Assembly (NCBI RefSeq): GCF_002903165.1
Contig: NZ_PPSK01000001.1
Span: 310,001 to 374,000 of the forward strand
Source: Halopseudomonas oceani
Lineage (GTDB): Bacteria > Pseudomonadota > Gammaproteobacteria > Pseudomonadales > Pseudomonadaceae
Direction: 5' to 3'
DNA length: 64,000 nt
The translations under genes were made by a program, and so were the position numbers. The notes beneath the pieces were generated by a model that worked only from the letters and a program-made list of their open reading frames with translations, searched no databases and was not told the DNA's origin. Each line of letters opens with the position of its first letter. Positions within the stretch are counted from its first letter, which is position 1. Of this stretch, positions 27,242 to 36,801 are shown piece by piece.

Positions 27242-28417
27242 TCAGCGAAAGTCGTCGGTTAGATCCGAGTCGGCAAACTCACTGCCGGGAGTAGCCGGCT
27301 TGAATGACAAATCGGCTTGCTGTTCCGGTTGTTGCATACCGAGAGGGGACTCACTGCGGGTATCGCTGAATTTGGATTTCAGTTTGAGGTCGGTTGGCGA
27401 ATCGGCATAACGCAGTGCCATTTCCATCGTGATCTTGCCCTCAGTCAGCAGATCATAGAGATGCTGGTCAAAGCTCTGCAGCCCCGGCTCCTGGCCGCGG
27501 TTCATCGAGTCCTTGATCTCCGACAGCTCGTCCCGGGCAATCAGGTTGCGGATATAGGGAGTACGCAGCAGTACCTCGACGGCTGCGACTCGCTTCTGAT
27601 GTACTGCGGGCACCAGACGCTGGGCAATAATGCCGGCGAGGTTCATGGATATGTCGCTGAGTGTCTGCTTGCGCTCCCCTTCCGGGAACAGGTTGACCAC
27701 CCGTTCAATGGCTTGAACGCTGTTGGTCGCATGCAGCGTGGCGACCACCAGATGGCCGGTCTCACTGTAGTGCAATGCGTGCTGCATGGTGGCCTTGTCA
27801 CGGATCTCACCAATCATGATCACGTCGGGCGATTCGCGCAGCACGTTGCGCAGCGCGTGGGCAAAGCTCTGGGTGTCCAGCCCTACTTCGCGCTGGTCAA
27901 TGATCGACTTTTTGTGCTTGTGCAGGAATTCAATAGGATCTTCAATGCAGACGATATGCCCTGCTCGGTTGGTATTACGGAAATCGAGCATTGAGGCCAG
28001 CGTTGTGGATTTGCCGGAACCGGTTGCCCCAACCACCAGCACCAACCCGCGGTCTTTCAGCGCCAGCCGTTCGAGCTGAGCAGGCAAGCCCAGATCGGCA
28101 ATAGCGGGAATCTTGTGGCTGATATGGCGGACCACCATCCCCACTTCACCACGCTGGTAGAACACGTTGATACGGAAGCGGCCGAGGTTGGGCAGGCCGA
28201 CCGCGAGGTTCATCTCCTGCTCGCGCTCAAACTCGTCAATCTGCTTCTCGTTCATCACCTGCCAGGCCAGATCCTTGACGGCTCCGGAGGCGAGCGGCTG
28301 GTTACCGAAGGAAAAGAAATCGCCCTCGCGTTTCAAGGTAACCGGGGCACCGACGCTAAAGAACAGGTCGGATCCCCCCTTTTCGGAGAGTGCGCGGAGG
28401 TAGCGATTAATATCCAT
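27242..28417 (-). CDS. PilT/PilU-type pilus retraction ATPase
   Basis: Hexameric secretion-type ATPase, 391 aa. N-terminal PAS-like part (LRALSEKGGSDLFFSVGAP), Walker A GATGSGKSTTLASM near residue 130, Asp box IVCIEDPIEF, Walker B VIMIGEIRD, and the His box HLVVATLHATNS. The C-terminal stretch LRYADSPTDLKLK resembles PilU more than PilT. A polar Gln/Pro tail extends past the usual end. No other pilus gene is nearby, so it is a single, possibly accessory, motor gene. In the commonly known Pseudomonas order, gyrB is followed directly by the plsC-like gene. Confidence 0.85.
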   Translation of the reverse strand: MDINRYLRALSEKGGSDLFFSVGAPVTLKREGDFFSFGNQPLASGAVKDLAWQVMNEKQIDEFEREQEMNLAVGLPNLGRFRINVFYQRGEVGMVVRHISHKIPAIADLGLPAQLERLALKDRGLVLVVGATGSGKSTTLASMLDFRNTNRAGHIVCIEDPIEFLHKHKKSIIDQREVGLDTQSFAHALRNVLRESPDVIMIGEIRDKATMQHALHYSETGHLVVATLHATNSVQAIERVVNLFPEGERKQTLSDISMNLAGIIAQRLVPAVHQKRVAAVEVLLRTPYIRNLIARDELSEIKDSMNRGQEPGLQSFDQHLYDLLTEGKITMEMALRYADSPTDLKLKSKFSDTRSESPLGMQQPEQQADLSFKPATPGSEFADSDLTDDFR

Positions 28418-28492
28418 ATCAAGACACCGATCGAGCTGTTGATGAGTGTGCGGCTGCCCGCATGAGAACCCTCAGTATGGACCAGTCGGCGC

Positions 28493-29227
28493 TTACGTGT
28501 TCCGCAGGCTTTGCAACTGCTGATTGATCCAGGCCTCGGCTTGCTTGTTGGCCGCAACGATGGCGCGTGGGTCACCACCGGTGGGATAGATCGGCGGGCC
28601 AATCATCACCTTCACTGTACCTGGGTTCTTTGCCCAGCCGTGGCGTGGCCAGTATTCCCCGGCATTATGGGCGACCGGAATGATCGGGGCATTGTTGGCG
28701 CAGGCGAGCGCCGCACCGCCGCGGGAGAACTTGATGGTCTCGCCTGGCGCGTTGCGGGTACCTTCAGGGAATACCAGAATCCACATGCCATCTTTCAGGC
28801 GCTCACCACCGGTGCGGGTCAACTGCTGAAGTGAATCGCGGGCTTTGGTCCGGTCGATAGCGATTGGCTTGGCTAACGCAAAGGCCCAGCCAAAGAAGGG
28901 GACGTAAAGCAGTTCACGCTTGATCAGTTGGGTTTGCGGCCGGAACAATCCGGGCAGGAAGAAGGTTTCCCATGTGCTCTGATGGTTGGCCAGAATCACT
29001 CCCGGTTGATTCGGAATATTCTCGCGGCCAGTCACTTCATAACGGATGCCGACGATATTGCGCGCCAGCCAGACCGCAATGGCGGACCACCACTCGATGA
29101 TGACTTTAACCCGCCAGCGCACGCTCAGGAACAACGCAATCGGAGTAATCAGCACGCACCAGACGGCGGCGCTGGCCGACAGCAGCAGGTAGAACAGAAC
29201 GACGCGGAGGCGCATCAGCAGGGGCAT
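28493..29227 (-). CDS. 1-acyl-sn-glycerol-3-phosphate acyltransferase family protein
   Basis: Membrane-bound acyltransferase of the PlsC family, transferring an acyl chain to lysophosphatidic acid in phospholipid synthesis. 244 aa. N-terminal hydrophobic segment, catalytic box NHQSTWET (HX4E in place of the commoner HX4D), and the substrate-binding FPEGTRN. Begins 2 bp after the gmhB stop; the pair matches the order near other Pseudomonas origins. Confidence 0.9.
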   Translation of the reverse strand: MPLLMRLRVVLFYLLLSASAAVWCVLITPIALFLSVRWRVKVIIEWWSAIAVWLARNIVGIRYEVTGRENIPNQPGVILANHQSTWETFFLPGLFRPQTQLIKRELLYVPFFGWAFALAKPIAIDRTKARDSLQQLTRTGGERLKDGMWILVFPEGTRNAPGETIKFSRGGAALACANNAPIIPVAHNAGEYWPRHGWAKNPGTVKVMIGPPIYPTGGDPRAIVAANKQAEAWINQQLQSLRNT

Positions 29228-29229
29228 GT

Positions 29230-29763
29230 TCAGGATTCCAGAAGGTGGTCAACAACGGCTGCCAGGTCATCAAATACCCGGGTACCGGCGGGCAGCGTCT
29301 TGTGCTCGGTACTCGCGCCCTTGCCGGTACGTACCAGATAGGGCGTACAACCGACGGCGCAGCCGGCTTCTAGGTCACGCAGGCTGTCGCCCACGGTGGG
29401 AACGCCATCGAGCGAATGGTCGAGTTCATCGGCAATCTGTCTGAACAGTCCTGGCAGCGGTTTGCGGCAATCGCAACCGGCATCAGGAGCGTGCGGACAG
29501 TAACGTATCAGATCGACCTTGCCGCCCTGCTCCGCTACCAGCTGAAGCAGCCGATCATGCATGTCCTGCAGCGTCGCCTCGTCATAGTAGCCACGGCCGA
29601 TACCAGATTGGTTGGTGGCAACGGCGATGGTCCAGCCTGCCTTGCTCAGGCGCGCAATGGCGTCGATTGAGCCGGGCAACGGGATCCACTCGTCAAGGGA
29701 CTTGATATAGGCGTCGGAGTCCTGATTAATGACCCCGTCCCGGTCGAGAATGATTAACTTCAT
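29230..29763 (-). CDS. gmhB: D-glycero-beta-D-manno-heptose-1,7-bisphosphate 7-phosphatase
   Basis: HAD-family phosphatase in ADP-heptose synthesis for LPS core. 177 aa from ATG 29763 (MKLIILDRDGVINQDSD); GGAG lies 9 nt upstream. HAD motif I is DRDGVIN, motif II is ATNQSGIGRG, the zinc-binding loop is CPHAPDAGCDCRKP, and motif IV is VGDSLRDLEAG. Five more in-frame codons upstream are unlikely. Confidence 0.95.
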   Translation of the reverse strand: MKLIILDRDGVINQDSDAYIKSLDEWIPLPGSIDAIARLSKAGWTIAVATNQSGIGRGYYDEATLQDMHDRLLQLVAEQGGKVDLIRYCPHAPDAGCDCRKPLPGLFRQIADELDHSLDGVPTVGDSLRDLEAGCAVGCTPYLVRTGKGASTEHKTLPAGTRVFDDLAAVVDHLLES

Positions 29764-29768
29764 AGCGA

Positions 29769-29830
29769 CAAGCTCCAAGCGGCAAGCTACAAGTCAGCGG
29801 GGTTGGTCCCTCGCAGCCTGTAGCTTGCGG
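29769..29830. repeat. Heptad-periodic CAAGCNN repeat, inverted pair
   Basis: Left arm has consecutive heptads CAAGCTC, CAAGCGG, CAAGCTA (29769-29789); the right arm has CCTGTAG and CTTGCGG (29817-29830), inverted relative to the left. The same heptad family recurs in and beside the liu operon. Confidence 0.7.
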
Positions 29831-29835
29831 CTGCT

Positions 29836-31890
29836 CTAGCCCAGCAGGGAGATGTCGGCGACGCCCAGGAACAGGCCGCGCAGACGGGCCAGCAGGGCGT
29901 AGCGGTTGGCCTTGACGGCGTCGTCGTCGGCGTTGACCAGCACCTGTTCGAAGAAGGCATCTACCGGCGCGCGCAGGGCCGCCAGTTGCTCAAGCGTGGC
30001 GCTGTATTGGCGCTGGGCTGCCAGCGGCGCTACCGACCGTTCTGCCGCTTCTACGGCGCTTGCCAGGGCTTGCTCGGCGGTCTCTTGCAGCAGCGCGGCA
30101 TTGATCTGCTTGCTGACCATACCTTCGGCTTTGGACAGGATGTTGGATACCCGCTTGTTGGCAGCGGCCAGTGTCTCTGCCTCGGGCAGGCGGCGGAACG
30201 CCTGAACCGCCTGTACCCGTTGATCGAAGTCGAGTGGCGAGGTTGGGCTGACGGCGCGTACCGACTGGTAGACGGCGACGTCGATACCTTCATCTTCATA
30301 GCGGGCGCGCAGACGGTCGAAGATGAAGTCCTGTACCAGGGCGACCAGACCTTCGGCTTTTACGCGACTGCCGTACTGCTCGACCGCGGCCTGTAGTGCA
30401 GCGTTGAGATCCAGCTCCAGTTGCTTCTCGATCAGGATGCGCAGCACGCCAAGGGCGGCACGGCGCAGCGCGTAAGGGTCCTTGGAGCCGGTCGGCAGCA
30501 TGCCGATACCGAAGATGCCGACCAGGGTGTCGATCTTGTCGGCCAGCGCGACTGCGGCACCGGTCAGGGTGCTTGGCAGTTCGGCACCGGCACCGCGCGG
30601 CATGTACTGTTCGTTCAACGCCAGCGCAACGTCATCCGCTTCGCCGTCGTGCTTGGCGTAGTAGTAGCCGGCAATGCCCTGCAGTTCCGGAAACTCCCCG
30701 ACCATCTCGGTAGCCAGGTCGCACTTGGACAGCAGGCCCGCACGGGCGGCACGCCCGGCGTCGCCGCCGATGCGTTCGGCAATAAAGCCGGCCAGACTGG
30801 AGACGCGTTGGGCCTTCTCGAAAACGCTGCCCAGATCGGCCTGGAATACCACATTGGCGAGACGCTCATTGCGGGTTTCCAGCGGCTGCTTCTGGTCTTG
30901 CTTAAAGAAGAACTCGGCGTCGGTCAGGCGTGGGCGGACGACTTTCTCGTTGCCCTCAATGATCTGTGTCGGGTCCTTGCTTTCCAGGTTGGAGACCGTG
31001 ATAAAGCGCGGCAGCAGCTTACCGTTGGCGTCGAGCAGGCAGAAGTACTTCTGGTTGTCCTGCATGGTCGAGATCAGGGCTTCCTGCGGTACCTCAAGGA
31101 AGCGCTCTTCGAAGCTGCAAACCAGCGGCACTGGCCATTCAACCAGGGCGGTCACTTCATCCAGCAGGTCAGCCGGGACGATGGCCGTACCTTGTTGCTC
31201 GGCAGCCAGCGTGTCGACGCGGCTGCGGATGATCTCGCGGCGCTCGGCGAAGTCGGCAATCACGTGAGCGCTGCGCAGGGTCTCGGCGTAGGCAGCCGGA
31301 CTGGCGATGGTGACCTGATCCGGGTGGTGGAAGCGGTGGCCACGGGACAGGTTGCCGGCCTGCTGGGAGAGAATCTCGCAGGGTACAACCTGCTCGCCCA
31401 GCAGCATGACCAGCCATTGGGTCGGACGGACGAACTCGGTCTTGCGGGCACCCCAGCGCATGCGCTTGGGAATCGGCAGCGCGGCCAGTGCGGCGTCAAC
31501 GATGCCGGGCAGCAGATCGGTGGCCGGCTGGCCCGGGATGTTCTGTACGAAGCGCAGCTTCGGACCACTCTGGTCGATCTCGGCCAGGCTGACACCGCAC
31601 TTGCGGGCAAAGCCTTCGGCGGCTTTGGTCGGGTTGCCGTCGGCGTCAAACGCCGCCTGTACGGGCGGGCCATCGAGTTGGGTGGTGCGGTCGGGCTGCT
31701 GGGTTGCCAGCGCCTCGACCAGCACGGCCAGGCGGCGCGGCGCGGCGTAGTAGCGGGCCTTGGCGTAGCCCAGACCGGCGTCTTTCAGACCGCCTTCAAC
31801 CCCGGCCAGGAAGGCTTCGGCCAGCTTCTTCAGGGCCTTGGGAGGCAGCTCTTCGGTGCCCAGTTCAACGAGAAAATCCTGCGCCTGCAT
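29836..31890 (-). CDS. glyS: Glycyl-tRNA synthetase beta subunit
   Basis: Subunit of the alpha2beta2 glycyl-tRNA synthetase. 684 aa, N-terminus [20 protein letters not shown] is the family signature. The start codon overlaps the glyQ stop (TAATG), so the subunits are translationally coupled. The C-terminal anticodon-binding region is present. Confidence 0.98.
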   Translation of the reverse strand: MQAQDFLVELGTEELPPKALKKLAEAFLAGVEGGLKDAGLGYAKARYYAAPRRLAVLVEALATQQPDRTTQLDGPPVQAAFDADGNPTKAAEGFARKCGVSLAEIDQSGPKLRFVQNIPGQPATDLLPGIVDAALAALPIPKRMRWGARKTEFVRPTQWLVMLLGEQVVPCEILSQQAGNLSRGHRFHHPDQVTIASPAAYAETLRSAHVIADFAERREIIRSRVDTLAAEQQGTAIVPADLLDEVTALVEWPVPLVCSFEERFLEVPQEALISTMQDNQKYFCLLDANGKLLPRFITVSNLESKDPTQIIEGNEKVVRPRLTDAEFFFKQDQKQPLETRNERLANVVFQADLGSVFEKAQRVSSLAGFIAERIGGDAGRAARAGLLSKCDLATEMVGEFPELQGIAGYYYAKHDGEADDVALALNEQYMPRGAGAELPSTLTGAAVALADKIDTLVGIFGIGMLPTGSKDPYALRRAALGVLRILIEKQLELDLNAALQAAVEQYGSRVKAEGLVALVQDFIFDRLRARYEDEGIDVAVYQSVRAVSPTSPLDFDQRVQAVQAFRRLPEAETLAAANKRVSNILSKAEGMVSKQINAALLQETAEQALASAVEAAERSVAPLAAQRQYSATLEQLAALRAPVDAFFEQVLVNADDDAVKANRYALLARLRGLFLGVADISLLG

Positions 31891-32837
31891 TATTCGGCCT
31901 CCTTCAGCTTGGCCAGTACTTCATCACGCAATTCGGGGGTGGCCATCGGGAAGCCGAGGCGGGCGCGGGCCAGCAGATAGCTCTGGGCAATCGCGCGGGA
32001 CAGGGTACGAACACGGAGAATGTAGCGCTGACGCTCGGTCACCGAGATGGCGCGGCGGGCGTCCAGCAGGTTGAAGGTGTGCGATGCCTTGATGACCATT
32101 TCGTAGGCCGGCAGCGGCAGCTCCAGTTCCATCAAACGATTGGCTTCACCTTCGTAGAAATCGAACAGCTCGAACAGCTTGTCGACGTTGGCGTGCTCGA
32201 AGTTGTAGGTGGACTGCTCCACCTCGTTCTGGTGGAACACGTCGCCGTAGCTGACCTTGCCGAACGGGCCGTCGGAGTAGACCAGGTCGTAGACCGAGTC
32301 GACGCCCTGCAGGTACATCGCCAGACGCTCCAGACCGTAGGTGATCTCACCGGTGACCGGATAGCACTCGACGCCACCGACCTGCTGGAAGTAGGTGAAC
32401 TGGGTCACTTCCATGCCGTTCAGCCAGACTTCCCAGCCCAGACCCCAGGCGCCGAGGGTCGGCGATTCCCAGTTGTCTTCAACGAAGCGGATGTCGTGCA
32501 CCAGCGGGTCGACGCCGATATGACGCAGCGAATCCAGGTACAGCTCCTGGATGTTGTCCGGGTTCGGCTTGAGCACCACCTGGAACTGGTAGTAATGCTG
32601 CAGGCGGTTCGGGTTTTCACCGTAGCGGCCGTCAGCGGGGCGGCGGCTGGGCTGTACGTAGGCAGCGTTCCAGGTTTCCGGGCCGATGGCGCGCAGGAAG
32701 GTGGCTGTATGGAAGGTGCCGGCACCCATTTCCATGTCGTAGGGCTGCAGTACCGCACAACCCCGCTCTGCCCAGTAGCGTTGCAGGGCAAGGATCAGTC
32801 CTTGAAAGGTGTGGACGGCTGGATTGGTCTGAGTCAC
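31890..32837 (-). CDS. glyQ: Glycyl-tRNA synthetase alpha subunit
   Basis: Catalytic class II subunit. I take GTG 32837 as start: it gives 315 aa, the length in other pseudomonads, has GGTGA just upstream, and the protein then begins with [17 protein letters not shown] after the initiator. The longer frame to 33014 has no family support. Motifs [19 protein letters not shown] and [15 protein letters not shown] are conserved. Confidence 0.97.
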   Translation of the reverse strand: MTQTNPAVHTFQGLILALQRYWAERGCAVLQPYDMEMGAGTFHTATFLRAIGPETWNAAYVQPSRRPADGRYGENPNRLQHYYQFQVVLKPNPDNIQELYLDSLRHIGVDPLVHDIRFVEDNWESPTLGAWGLGWEVWLNGMEVTQFTYFQQVGGVECYPVTGEITYGLERLAMYLQGVDSVYDLVYSDGPFGKVSYGDVFHQNEVEQSTYNFEHANVDKLFELFDFYEGEANRLMELELPLPAYEMVIKASHTFNLLDARRAISVTERQRYILRVRTLSRAIAQSYLLARARLGFPMATPELRDEVLAKLKEAE

Positions 32838-33085
32838 GTGTTTCACCAGGTCGGGCTGTGAAATTGAGAAAGACCGAAGTATACAGGATTGGAGCAGCAC
32901 GCAGCTAAGACGGCCGTGCAGGGCTGTCAAGGCTCCGGAAGATTGACCTGGATCATTGGTCAGTATTTTGGCTAAACGAATATATGCTGTTACCGATTGT
33001 CTATTTTCTGGCAATTTGGCAGGATGGCGCAGTTTGACATCATTTTAATATTGCGCAACGAGTCATCGTAGCCAGGGAGATAGCG

Positions 33086-34417
33086 TTGAATCTGAAAAAA
33101 ATAATGCTGCCGTTCAGCCTGTTGAGTGGTCTTTGTCTGCCGATCGTCAGCCATGCAGCCCCTGAACCAATGCAGCCGAGCCCTCCAGTAACGGTCCAGT
33201 ACGGCGGCAGCACCTATACCATTTCATCGGTGTACACCTCCTATACTGCGAACCCCGATATCTTCACTGCACAGCCGTGGTGGGGGAACTCTGACCTGTC
33301 TTTTGGACTGGCCCAGTTGGTTGGGGATGCTGGAAACTTGGGCGTGTTTCTGCTGTTTGGTTACGGTATTGAAAACGGCTTTGTTTCGATTGACTACTAC
33401 ATTGGGCCAGACGTCAGTCACTGTCCGTCTGGTTGCCCCAGCGTAGATGATAGCTACGACTACGCAATAATCAGCGAGCTGGTCACTCTGGCCTCTCTGT
33501 CCAACAGCCTGCAGTCCACTTCGCTGGGGTTGAGCTCGCTTAACAGCGGCCTGAATATGATGATCAACGGCGCCCACAGCCGCCCACTGTCCCGCATGGT
33601 TGCGCCGGGTCAGAGCACCTTCTGGGTTGCTGGTGACTGGGGTACGGATGAGCACGGCCAGCGCTCTGGTTCCACCGGCCTGGCTGAAGTCAGCGTTGGT
33701 CACAACTATGGTGCTGTGCAGCTCAATGCTTCTCTTGGCCAGACCTGGGCGCGTCAGAACCTGAGCAGCAACGGCCGTGCCGAGAGTGACGGTCAATACC
33801 TGCTGGTTGAGGGCATCGTTCCCGTCTCGGAACAGCACAAGGTATATGCCACGGTTGGCGCGTTTGGACACTGGGGTGAAGCGGACATTCGTCGCGGCTA
33901 CATTAGCCTCAGCACTCCTGACTCTTCGAAGGGAAATGCCGACTCCAATACCTGGGGCCTGCGTGCACGTGTTGATTGGGTCGATGCTCTGTCCTTGGGA
34001 AATACTGGCATCAGCCCCTACGCTGACCTGAGCTACACACACTCCAAGCTGGATGGTTATACAGAGGAAGGCGGTACGAATCCTGCCAGCTTCGATAGCC
34101 GTACCGATCGTTTCACCGAAGCTCGACTGGGCTTTGGGACTGAAACACCGCTGAGCTGGCTGGCCGGGTACAACTTGGTAGCTAACCTCGAGGCGGCTCA
34201 TCGTTTTGAGGATCGCAGTGCCGGTGTCAGTGGCTCTATTGATGGCCTGTTCGCTTTCAGCCTGCCCGGGGAAGACTACCAGAACGACTGGTTGAAGGCG
34301 GGTGTGGGGATCGAAGGTGCGCTGGGTGATGGCAAAGCCTCTTTGATGTTGAACGGCACCACCGACAGCGACCAGCCTGACATGTGGGTTGCTGCAAGTT
34401 ACCAACTGGCGTTCTGA
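33086..34417 (+). CDS. Small autotransporter-domain outer-membrane protein
   Basis: 443 aa from TTG 33086 with AGGGAGA upstream. Signal peptide at 1-24 (cleavage after SHA). Residues about 25-160 form a short segment with two Cys (CPSGC). From about 165 on the sequence alternates as an autotransporter beta-barrel (SRMVAPGQSTFWVAGDWG, SVGHNYGAVQLNASLGQTWAR) and ends AASYQLAF, with the terminal Phe needed for barrel insertion. The passenger is too short for a classical secreted domain, so it may act as a membrane-anchored surface protein. Function unknown. Followed by a terminator. Confidence 0.8.
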   Translation: MNLKKIMLPFSLLSGLCLPIVSHAAPEPMQPSPPVTVQYGGSTYTISSVYTSYTANPDIFTAQPWWGNSDLSFGLAQLVGDAGNLGVFLLFGYGIENGFVSIDYYIGPDVSHCPSGCPSVDDSYDYAIISELVTLASLSNSLQSTSLGLSSLNSGLNMMINGAHSRPLSRMVAPGQSTFWVAGDWGTDEHGQRSGSTGLAEVSVGHNYGAVQLNASLGQTWARQNLSSNGRAESDGQYLLVEGIVPVSEQHKVYATVGAFGHWGEADIRRGYISLSTPDSSKGNADSNTWGLRARVDWVDALSLGNTGISPYADLSYTHSKLDGYTEEGGTNPASFDSRTDRFTEARLGFGTETPLSWLAGYNLVANLEAAHRFEDRSAGVSGSIDGLFAFSLPGEDYQNDWLKAGVGIEGALGDGKASLMLNGTTDSDQPDMWVAASYQLAF

Positions 34418-34440
34418 TCCAGCCGGTTCTGCAGTTCGTC

Positions 34441-34480
34441 AAAAAGCCTCGGCAACTTAACCCGGTTGTCGGGGCTTTTT
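34441..34480 (+). terminator. Terminator after the autotransporter gene
   Basis: Stem AAAAAGCC-T-CGGCAAC / GTTGTCG-G-GGCTTTTT with an 8-nt loop, ending in a T-run; symmetrical A-run suits the convergent threonine dehydratase gene too. Confidence 0.85.
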
Positions 34481-34510
34481 GCTTGCTGCTAGCGGCGGCC
34501 ACCTGACTGC

Positions 34511-35560
34511 TCAATCGGTTGCGCTCCCACTCCGCTCAATCACCTGCCCCAGCCGGTCGAAATCGATATTGGCACCCGAGTTGATCGCAATCAGGGTCTG
34601 GTCGCGGATACCTTCGCGTCGTACGTATTCGCGCAAGCCAGCTACTGCCAGCGCGCCAGAGGGCTCGGTGATCGAGCGGGTGTCGTCATAAATCCTGCGT
34701 ACGGCGCTGCAGATGGCGTCGTTACTGACGGTGATGACCTCGTCGACGTAGCGTCGGCAGAAGGCGAAATTGAGTTTGCCGATCTGCGCGACCGCGACGC
34801 CATCGGCAAAGCGCCCGACCGCTGGCAAGACCACACGGGCATCGGCCGCCAGTGCTGCCTGCAGGCAGGCGGATTCCTCCGACTCGACGCCGATCACCCG
34901 CACCTCTGGGCGCAGATACTTGATATACGCCGCTACCCCGGCGATCAGCCCGCCGCCACCGACCGGTACAAATACCGCGTGGAGTGCACCCTGATGCTGA
35001 CGCAGCAGCTCCACCGCGACGGTTCCCTGGCCGGCGATCACATCCGGGTCGTCAAACGGCGGGACAAAGGTATAGCCATACTTGTCTGCCAGCTGCAGCG
35101 CGTGTGCCAGTGCTTCCGGGAAGCCGTCGCCGTGCAGCAGCGCAGTGGCGCCCCGGGCACAGACGCCTTCGACCTTCAGCTTTGGCGTGGTGGTGGGCAT
35201 GACGATCAGCGCGCGCACGCCGAGTCGCTGGGCAGCAAGTGCCAGTCCCTGGGCATGGTTACCGGCTGACGCGGTGATGACGCCGCGCGCCCGCTCGCTT
35301 GGGCTCAGTCGGGCGACGCGGGTGTAGGCACCTCGGATCTTGAACGAGAACACCGGTTGCAGGTCTTCGCGCTTGAGCAGAACCTGATTGCCCAGGTCCG
35401 AGGACAGGCGCGGGGCGAATTGCAGCGGGGTCTCGGTCGCGACGTCATAGACCGGTGCCGACAGGATGCTGCCGACCAGAGTGCGTAATCGTGCCGGGGC
35501 GTCGTCGTCACTCGGGTCGGTTTCGGTGTCGGTTGAAGAGAGGGATAGAGCAGTTGTCAT
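34511..35560 (-). CDS. Threonine dehydratase, short form without regulatory domain
   Basis: PLP enzyme converting threonine to 2-oxobutyrate and ammonia, the first step to isoleucine. 349 aa from ATG 35560 with AGGAGA upstream. PLP lysine in FSFKIRGAYTR, the Gly loop VPVGGGGLIAG, and the family motif TASAGNHAQG. Biosynthetic IlvA proteins are about 500 aa with a C-terminal ACT-like domain; that domain is absent, so isoleucine feedback at protein level is not expected. Upstream lie an Ile/Thr-rich leader peptide and a terminator hairpin, which point to a biosynthetic role controlled by attenuation. Confidence 0.88.
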   Translation of the reverse strand: MTTALSLSSTDTETDPSDDDAPARLRTLVGSILSAPVYDVATETPLQFAPRLSSDLGNQVLLKREDLQPVFSFKIRGAYTRVARLSPSERARGVITASAGNHAQGLALAAQRLGVRALIVMPTTTPKLKVEGVCARGATALLHGDGFPEALAHALQLADKYGYTFVPPFDDPDVIAGQGTVAVELLRQHQGALHAVFVPVGGGGLIAGVAAYIKYLRPEVRVIGVESEESACLQAALAADARVVLPAVGRFADGVAVAQIGKLNFAFCRRYVDEVITVSNDAICSAVRRIYDDTRSITEPSGALAVAGLREYVRREGIRDQTLIAINSGANIDFDRLGQVIERSGSATD

Positions 35561-35601
35561 ACGGTCTCCTGATGCTTGTTTGCCCCGGAGACAGAATGAA
35601 A

Positions 35602-35624
35602 AAACCCGCCTCAGAGGCGGGTTT
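35602..35624 (-). terminator. Attenuator hairpin before the threonine dehydratase gene
   Basis: Stem AAACCCGCC / GGCGGGTTT with a 5-nt loop, followed on the minus strand by a run of T (35596-35601). It sits between the leader-peptide stop (35639) and the dehydratase start (35560), the layout of an amino-acid attenuator. Confidence 0.85.
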
Positions 35625-35638
35625 GGGTGCGCACGATG

Positions 35639-35704
35639 CTAGCCCGCCGTTGTGGGAATGGCGGTAATAATCATTCGGCTGGTCAGTGCGCGTGTGCTGG
35701 TCAT
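35639..35704 (-). CDS. Leader peptide of the threonine dehydratase gene (ilv-type)
   Basis: 21-codon frame from ATG 35704 to TAG 35639. It begins MTSTRALTSR and continues MIITAIPTTAG, with three Ile codons in a six-codon window and five Thr codons in all. The terminator hairpin starts 15 bp after the stop. Ribosome stalling at Ile or Thr codons could favour an alternative fold and let transcription enter the dehydratase gene. No strong Shine-Dalgarno is visible. Too short for normal gene calling. Confidence 0.75.
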   Translation of the reverse strand: MTSTRALTSRMIITAIPTTAG

Positions 35705-35743
35705 GGGTCGAATCTAGCGGCTGTGCCGGTTATGGTCAACCGC

Positions 35744-36757
35744 TTATTCCTTTGGCGCCCCGGGGTCGAGCAGATCCTCACTGCCGCGGCTACGCTGGTC
35801 GGCAGCGATCTGCTCCTCGAGATCGGCCTGCACGCGGGTATCCACCGCAGCGGGTGCCCGAGTTTGCGTCGATGTTGCCGGTGGTGTGACGCCCGGGCTG
35901 GAGGCCGCCCCGCGCTCGCTCAGCTGCACCCGGTAAATCGGCTCGGGCATATCCATCTCGGCGGCCTCCAGGGCGAGTTTTACCAGCCGGATACCTTCAC
36001 TCTTGACGCTGGCAAAGTCGTGGCTGCGCTGGTCAACCCAGGCGTGATAGCGGATCTGCACGTTGGAGTCGCCCAGTGCGGTGATATAGGCGCGCGGTGG
36101 CGGCGTCTCCATCACACCGTCAAGCGTGCCCAGCACCTCGACGCCAATTTGCTGGGCTCGAACCAGATCCTCGTTGACACCGATGCCCACATCAAAGGCA
36201 AAGCGGCGACTGGGGTTGCGGGTGTAGTTGAGCATCACACTGCTGAACACCAGTGCGTTGGGCAGGCGCAGGTGATTGCCGTCCAGCGTCATGAGGATGG
36301 TTGCTCGTGAGGTCAGTGCGACCACAATGCCTTCGTTGCCATCAATGGTGACATGGTCCTTCGGTGAAAATGGCTGCCTGAGGCTCATGAGAATACCGGC
36401 AAGGTAGTTTTCCATGGTGCTCTTGAAGGCGAAGCCAAGCGCTACCCCCATGACGCCGGCGGTGCCCAGTACCGCGCCCACCAGGGCGGTGGCGTCCATG
36501 ATCTCCAGCGCAATCAGAACGCCGATCAGGCTGACGACCCAGCGTACGGTGGTGCGGGTCAGTTCGCGCAGGAACGGGTTGCGCTGGGCGACCAGATCCA
36601 GCATTTGTCGGCGTGCCAGCCAACTGCCCACAAGCCAGAACACGCCGACTACCACCAGTGCGAGCAAAAACAGCGGCAGTGCCGCCAGCAGGCTGTAGCA
36701 TTCTTCCAGCAGACGCTGCAGAACGGCGTCCATATTGAATGTTAGATTGGCTGCCAT
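35744..36757 (-). CDS. Small-conductance mechanosensitive channel (MscS family)
   Basis: Inner-membrane channel releasing solutes on osmotic downshock. 337 aa from ATG 36757, preceded by AGGA; an ATG at 36802 overlapping the FKBP stop is an alternative. Three N-terminal membrane helices; the pore helix is GAVLGTAGVMGVALGFAFKST, then the beta domain. A polar C-terminal tail rich in Thr, Pro, Ala and Glu extends past the channel domain. Confidence 0.88.
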   Translation of the reverse strand: MAANLTFNMDAVLQRLLEECYSLLAALPLFLLALVVVGVFWLVGSWLARRQMLDLVAQRNPFLRELTRTTVRWVVSLIGVLIALEIMDATALVGAVLGTAGVMGVALGFAFKSTMENYLAGILMSLRQPFSPKDHVTIDGNEGIVVALTSRATILMTLDGNHLRLPNALVFSSVMLNYTRNPSRRFAFDVGIGVNEDLVRAQQIGVEVLGTLDGVMETPPPRAYITALGDSNVQIRYHAWVDQRSHDFASVKSEGIRLVKLALEAAEMDMPEPIYRVQLSERGAASSPGVTPPATSTQTRAPAAVDTRVQADLEEQIAADQRSRGSEDLLDPGAPKE

Positions 36758-36801
36758 GCTTGCTTCCTGTGCTGTGCCTGCGGTGAGTTGAAGGGCGGGC
36801 A

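Noticed and set aside
32838-33014. 59-codon extension of GlyQ
   Set aside because: Not found in the family; GTG 32837 gives the standard 315-aa protein.
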